From: Pseudomonadota bacterium | GTDB taxonomy: Bacteria; Pseudomonadota; Gammaproteobacteria; Burkholderiales; Thiobacillaceae | Direction: 5' to 3' | Assembly (NCBI GenBank): GCA_021791235.1 | Contig: JAJYXA010000522.1 | Location: forward strand, 1 to 16,541 | DNA: 16,541 nt | Translations under genes and position numbers: made by a program | The notes under the pieces: generated by a model | Database searches by the model: none | Told to the model about the DNA's origin: nothing | Seen by the model: the letters and a program-made list of their open reading frames with translations, nothing else | In this document: positions 13,877-16,541 of the stretch, in pieces | Layout of the letters: every line of letters begins with the position of its first letter | How positions within the stretch are numbered: position 1 is the first letter of the stretch

Positions 13877-15123
13877 TGGCGCTTTCCGCTCGCCGGCGCC
13901 GGGAAGGACAGGCGCATGCGCACGCCGCCGGCGGGCAGGTTGGCGACGTCGATGCGGCCGCCCAGCCGCTGCGCCCGTTCGCGCATGATGGCCAGGCCGA
14001 AGTGATCGCGCAGGCGCGGGTGCTCGTCGAAGCTGCCGATCGGATTGGCCACCACGAAGAAGCCCTGCCCGCCCTTGCCGTTGTCCTCGACCGTCACCTG
14101 GTAGTGGTCATTGATCTGCTCCAGCAGCAGGCCCGCCCGGCTGGCGCCGGAATGGCGCACGACGTTGGCCAGCGCCTCCTGGATGATGTAGAAGACCTGG
14201 GCCTCCTGGTCGACGCTGAGATTGAGGTCCATGATCCGGTTGTCGTAGTCGAGCGCGATGCCGGTGCGCTCCTGAAAGGCGGCAGACATCTCCGCCAGCG
14301 CATGGAGCAGGCCCAAGGGGTCCATCCGGTTGCGGTACTGGGTGATCAGCTGGCGCAGGCCGGTGTAGGCGTCGTCGAGCGCCTGGCTCACGTCGCCGGC
14401 GTACTTGTCGGCGCGCTCGGTCTGCCCGTCGCCGAGCGCGTCCTGGAGCAGCGCCATGCGCATCTTCATGTAGGCGAGAGACTGCGCCAGCGAATCGTGC
14501 ACCTCGTTGGCCATCATCTGGCGCTCGGTCATCAGGGTGATGCGCAGGTTCTCGCGCGTCAGACGGACGTTCTCCAGCGCCATCCCCAGGTGTTCGCCGA
14601 TCGAGCGGAACAGCAGCGCCACCTCCTCGGGCAGTTCGAAGCGCTCGGCCAGGAACAGGTTGTAGGCCCCGAGCAGCTTGCCGCGGTAGCGCAGCGGCAC
14701 CACCACCATCGCCTGGCACTTGCCGTCGAAGAAGGGCAGACCGGTGACCGCGGCGCAGTCGTGCATGTCGATCGAGAAGCTGGTGCGGTTCTCGCGCATC
14801 GACTGGCCGCAGCTGCCGCAGCTCAAGGGCATCAGGTGCTCGCGCGCGACGAAATCGGCGGGCAGGCCGAGCGAGCCGACCAGGCGCAGATGCGCGCCGT
14901 CGCTGGTGAGCAGGCGCACGGCGCCGCCCTGGGCGCCGGCCAGGCGGATCATGGTGCTCAGGAAGCGGCCGAGCAGCGCCTCGATGTCGCTGTCGCCGGC
15001 CAGGTTGGCGGTGACCTCGGAGAGGATGTGCAGGGCCTGCAGCTTGTAGCTGCCGTCCGCATCCTGATCGCCCTGCGCGCTATGCGCCAAAGGCACACGC
15101 TGGGCGCTGTCGGCAGCGCGCAT
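13873..15123 (-). CDS. Soluble GAF-domain histidine kinase, NarX/HisKA_3 type
   Basis: A 416-residue sensor kinase without membrane segments, hence cytoplasmic sensing. Residues about 44-190 form a GAF domain with four cysteines, C102-x2-C105-x17-C123-x12-C136, that could bind a metal or Fe-S cluster, or act as a thiol switch. The HisKA_3 dimerisation domain has phospho-acceptor H209 in A-N-E-V-H-D-S-L-A-Q-S-L-A-Y-M-K, close to the NarX sequence (R-E-L-H-D-S-L-A-Q-S-L). The ATPase domain shows an N-box E-A-L-A-N-V-V-R-H-S (316-325), G1 D-N-G-K-G (347-351) and G2 F-G-L-A-I-M-R-E-R-A (375-384). The start at 15123 was chosen over 15192 because AAGGAG lies eight nt upstream and the longer form adds only a hydrophilic tail. 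It is coupled to the NarL-type regulator by ATGA. The signal is inferred to be redox, O2 or NO, not proven. Confidence 0.9.
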   Translation of the reverse strand: MRAADSAQRVPLAHSAQGDQDADGSYKLQALHILSEVTANLAGDSDIEALLGRFLSTMIRLAGAQGGAVRLLTSDGAHLRLVGSLGLPADFVAREHLMPLSCGSCGQSMRENRTSFSIDMHDCAAVTGLPFFDGKCQAMVVVPLRYRGKLLGAYNLFLAERFELPEEVALLFRSIGEHLGMALENVRLTRENLRITLMTERQMMANEVHDSLAQSLAYMKMRMALLQDALGDGQTERADKYAGDVSQALDDAYTGLRQLITQYRNRMDPLGLLHALAEMSAAFQERTGIALDYDNRIMDLNLSVDQEAQVFYIIQEALANVVRHSGASRAGLLLEQINDHYQVTVEDNGKGGQGFFVVANPIGSFDEHPRLRDHFGLAIMRERAQRLGGRIDVANLPAGGVRMRLSFPAPASGKRQ

Positions 15124-15193
15124 GTCCCTATCTCCTTGGTGGTTATGGTGCCGTCTCCGCAGCCCGTTCGCTTGCGGGACGCTCGATCTCATT

Positions 15194-15760
15194 TTATGCC
15201 GGAATTTCCCAAGTCCCGGAAAAGATTTTCTCCGCCCAGAACAGGCCCGCGATGGTCTTGCCGTCGGTGATCTCGCCGTCGCGTACGGCCGCCAGGGCGT
15301 CGGCCAGGCTGAGTTCGACGACCTCGAGGAATTCCTCGTGATCGCGCTCGTGGCCGACGTAACTGAGGCCGTGGGCCAGGAACAGCTCGATTTTCTCGTT
15401 GGCGTAGCCGATGCACGGATGAATGAGGGCCAGCTGGCGCCAGCTCCTCGCCTTGTAGCCGGTCTCCTCGCGCAGCTCGCGCCGGGCGGTGTCGAGCGCC
15501 GGTTCGCCCGGGTCGATCTTGCCCGCGGGCAGTTCGAGGAAAACCTGGTGCAGCGGATAGCGGTACTGGCGCTCGAACAGCAGGCGGCCGTTGTCCAGCA
15601 CCGCGATCACCGCCACCGCGCCGGGATGCGCGATGTGCTCGCGTTCCGCTTCGCGCCCGTCGGGCAGGCGGACGCGGTCGCGCAAGACCGTGAGCAGGCG
15701 CCCCGAGAACACCTCCTCGCTGGAAATCCGGGTCTCAACGAGATGTTCGTCGTCGCTCAC
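15194..15760 (-). CDS. NUDIX hydrolase, probable ADP-ribose/ADP-sugar pyrophosphatase
   Basis: A 188-residue cytoplasmic hydrolase that likely splits ADP-ribose or related NDP-sugars into AMP plus sugar phosphate. The complete Nudix box lies at residues 80-102 (G-x5-E-x7-R-E-L-R-E-E-T-G-Y), with the metal-binding glutamates in R-E-L-R-E-E. The upstream L-E-L-P-A-G and the H-P-G-A-V-A-V-I-A-V strand are as in the ADP-ribose pyrophosphatase group. The start codon is GTG at 15758-15760, with a weak ribosome site; no in-frame ATG occurs early enough to keep the domain, so GTG is preferred. It lies 21 nt after the nuoN stop and 70 nt before the kinase gene on the same strand. In many betaproteobacteria a NUDIX gene follows nuoN, often after a small DUF2818 gene that is absent here. 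Confidence 0.9.
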   Translation of the reverse strand: MSDDEHLVETRISSEEVFSGRLLTVLRDRVRLPDGREAEREHIAHPGAVAVIAVLDNGRLLFERQYRYPLHQVFLELPAGKIDPGEPALDTARRELREETGYKARSWRQLALIHPCIGYANEKIELFLAHGLSYVGHERDHEEFLEVVELSLADALAAVRDGEITDGKTIAGLFWAEKIFSGTWEIPA

Positions 15761-15781
15761 GGAGCGCGCAGCAGTCTCGAG

Positions 15782-16541
15782 CTACAGCGAGCGGAGCAGC
15801 GTGAAGCTGCACAGGCTCATGAGCACCTGCGGAAACAGGCCGAACAGCGCCACCGCCAGACCGTTGGCCGAGAGCACCAGGCGCATGTCGAAGCTGGCGG
15901 CGATCGGCGCATTGTCGGTGGGCGGGTCGAAGTACATCAGCTTGACCACCCGCAGGTAGTAGAAGGCGCCGATCAGCGAGAAGAACACCGCGAGCACGGC
16001 GAGCCAGACGTGGCCGGTATCGACCACCGCCAGCAGCACCGAGAACTTGGCGAAGAAGCCGATGAAGAAGGGCACGCCGGCCATCGAGAACATCAGCATG
16101 GCCATCATCGCCGCGAACCACGGGCTGCGCTGGTTCAGGCCCTTGAAGTCGTCGAGGTTCTCGGCCTCGAAGCCGGGACGCGACAAGAGCAGGATCATGC
16201 CGAAGGTGCCCAGGCTCATCAGCACGTAGGACACCGTGTAGTACAGCGCCGAGCTGTAGGCGTTCAGGGCGAAGTGCCGGTCGCCGGCGGCCACACCGCT
16301 GATCAGGCCGAGCAGCATGTAGCCCATGTGCGAGATGGTGGAGTAGGCCAGCATGCGCTTGAGATTGGTCTGGGCGATCGCGGCGAGGTTGCCCAGCGCG
16401 ATCGACAGCACCGCCATGATCATCAGCATCGCCTGCCACTGGTCGGCCAGCTCGAACAGGCCATACACCAGGAGGCGCATCGCCATGGCGAAGGCCGCCA
16501 GCTTCGGCGCGGTACCGATGAACAGCGTCACCGCGGTGGGC
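15782..16541 (-). CDS. nuoN: NADH-quinone oxidoreductase subunit N, C-terminal half (5' end outside window)
   Basis: Proton-translocating membrane subunit of respiratory complex I. About 252 residues are visible; the frame is open at the window edge ([17 protein letters not shown]), and full-length NuoN is about 485 residues, so roughly the C-terminal half is present. Family landmarks are the A-P-K-L-A-A-F segment, [16 protein letters not shown] (with the conserved Lys of the antiporter channel), and the broken-helix [12 protein letters not shown]. At least six hydrophobic helices are visible, and the stop (TAG) is at 15782-15784. As the last gene of the nuo operon in most bacteria, it places the window at the end of the complex I cluster. 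The NUDIX gene follows after 21 nt. Confidence 0.95.
   Translation of the reverse strand, partial: PTAVTLFIGTAPKLAAFAMAMRLLVYGLFELADQWQAMLMIMAVLSIALGNLAAIAQTNLKRMLAYSTISHMGYMLLGLISGVAAGDRHFALNAYSSALYYTVSYVLMSLGTFGMILLLSRPGFEAENLDDFKGLNQRSPWFAAMMAMLMFSMAGVPFFIGFFAKFSVLLAVVDTGHVWLAVLAVFFSLIGAFYYLRVVKLMYFDPPTDNAPIAASFDMRLVLSANGLAVALFGLFPQVLMSLCSFTLLRSL

Noticed and set aside
13876..15270. Long plus-strand open frame opposite the histidine kinase and regulator
   Set aside because: Its composition is Ala/Gln/His/Val-rich without domains, and the minus-strand genes carry complete catalytic motifs.

Overview
The window looks like chromosome of a GC-rich betaproteobacterium, probably a denitrifying or sulfur-handling member of the Rhodocyclales/Azoarcus/Thauera type. 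This is inferred from gene content: NnrS with its small partner genes, a NarX/NarL-like two-component pair, a DsrC-family protein, DsbG, nuoN followed by a NUDIX gene, and very high GC in most of the window. No 16S or other decisive marker is present, so the taxonomy is an inference.

Layout. (1) Positions 1-2996, plus strand: the 3' part of a ferredoxin/flavodoxin-NADP reductase, then a tightly packed set of DUF2249 protein, FmdE-like protein, NnrS and a small Cys-rich coiled-coil protein. Three of these are joined by ATGA overlaps or a 10-nt gap. This looks like an NO/nitrosative-stress or denitrification accessory operon. (2) 3030-3416: a separately promoted DsrC/TusE-family gene. It keeps only the upstream C-terminal cysteine, and a perfect 19-bp palindrome overlaps its predicted promoter. 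(3) 3413-6132, minus strand: a GspE/PilB-type secretion ATPase and, upstream of it, a periplasmic DsbG-type thiol-disulfide protein. (4) 6259-7074, plus strand: an arylamine N-acetyltransferase, divergent from dsbG.

(5) 7099-13021: a compositionally distinct block that is AT-richer, especially 7950-8250 and 12660-13020. A minus-strand XRE-type regulator with a large unassigned C-terminal domain faces a plus-strand operon across a 288-nt intergenic region. The operon encodes an OmpA-family lipoprotein with a glycine zipper and an unassigned C-terminal half, a five-TM inner-membrane protein with a long charged cytoplasmic tail, and a secreted von Willebrand A-like protein. A small HrgC/DUF2628-like membrane protein follows. 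Together they could form a trans-envelope assembly; I do not recognise it as a named system, and it is the best candidate in the window for something undescribed. A compound palindromic (REP-like) element closes the block at 13066-13109.

(6) 13190-16541, minus strand, high GC: a NarL-type response regulator translationally coupled to a soluble GAF histidine kinase with four clustered cysteines, a NUDIX ADP-sugar pyrophosphatase with a GTG start, and the C-terminal half of NuoN, which runs off the window. I see no tRNA, rRNA, CRISPR array, transposase or integrase.
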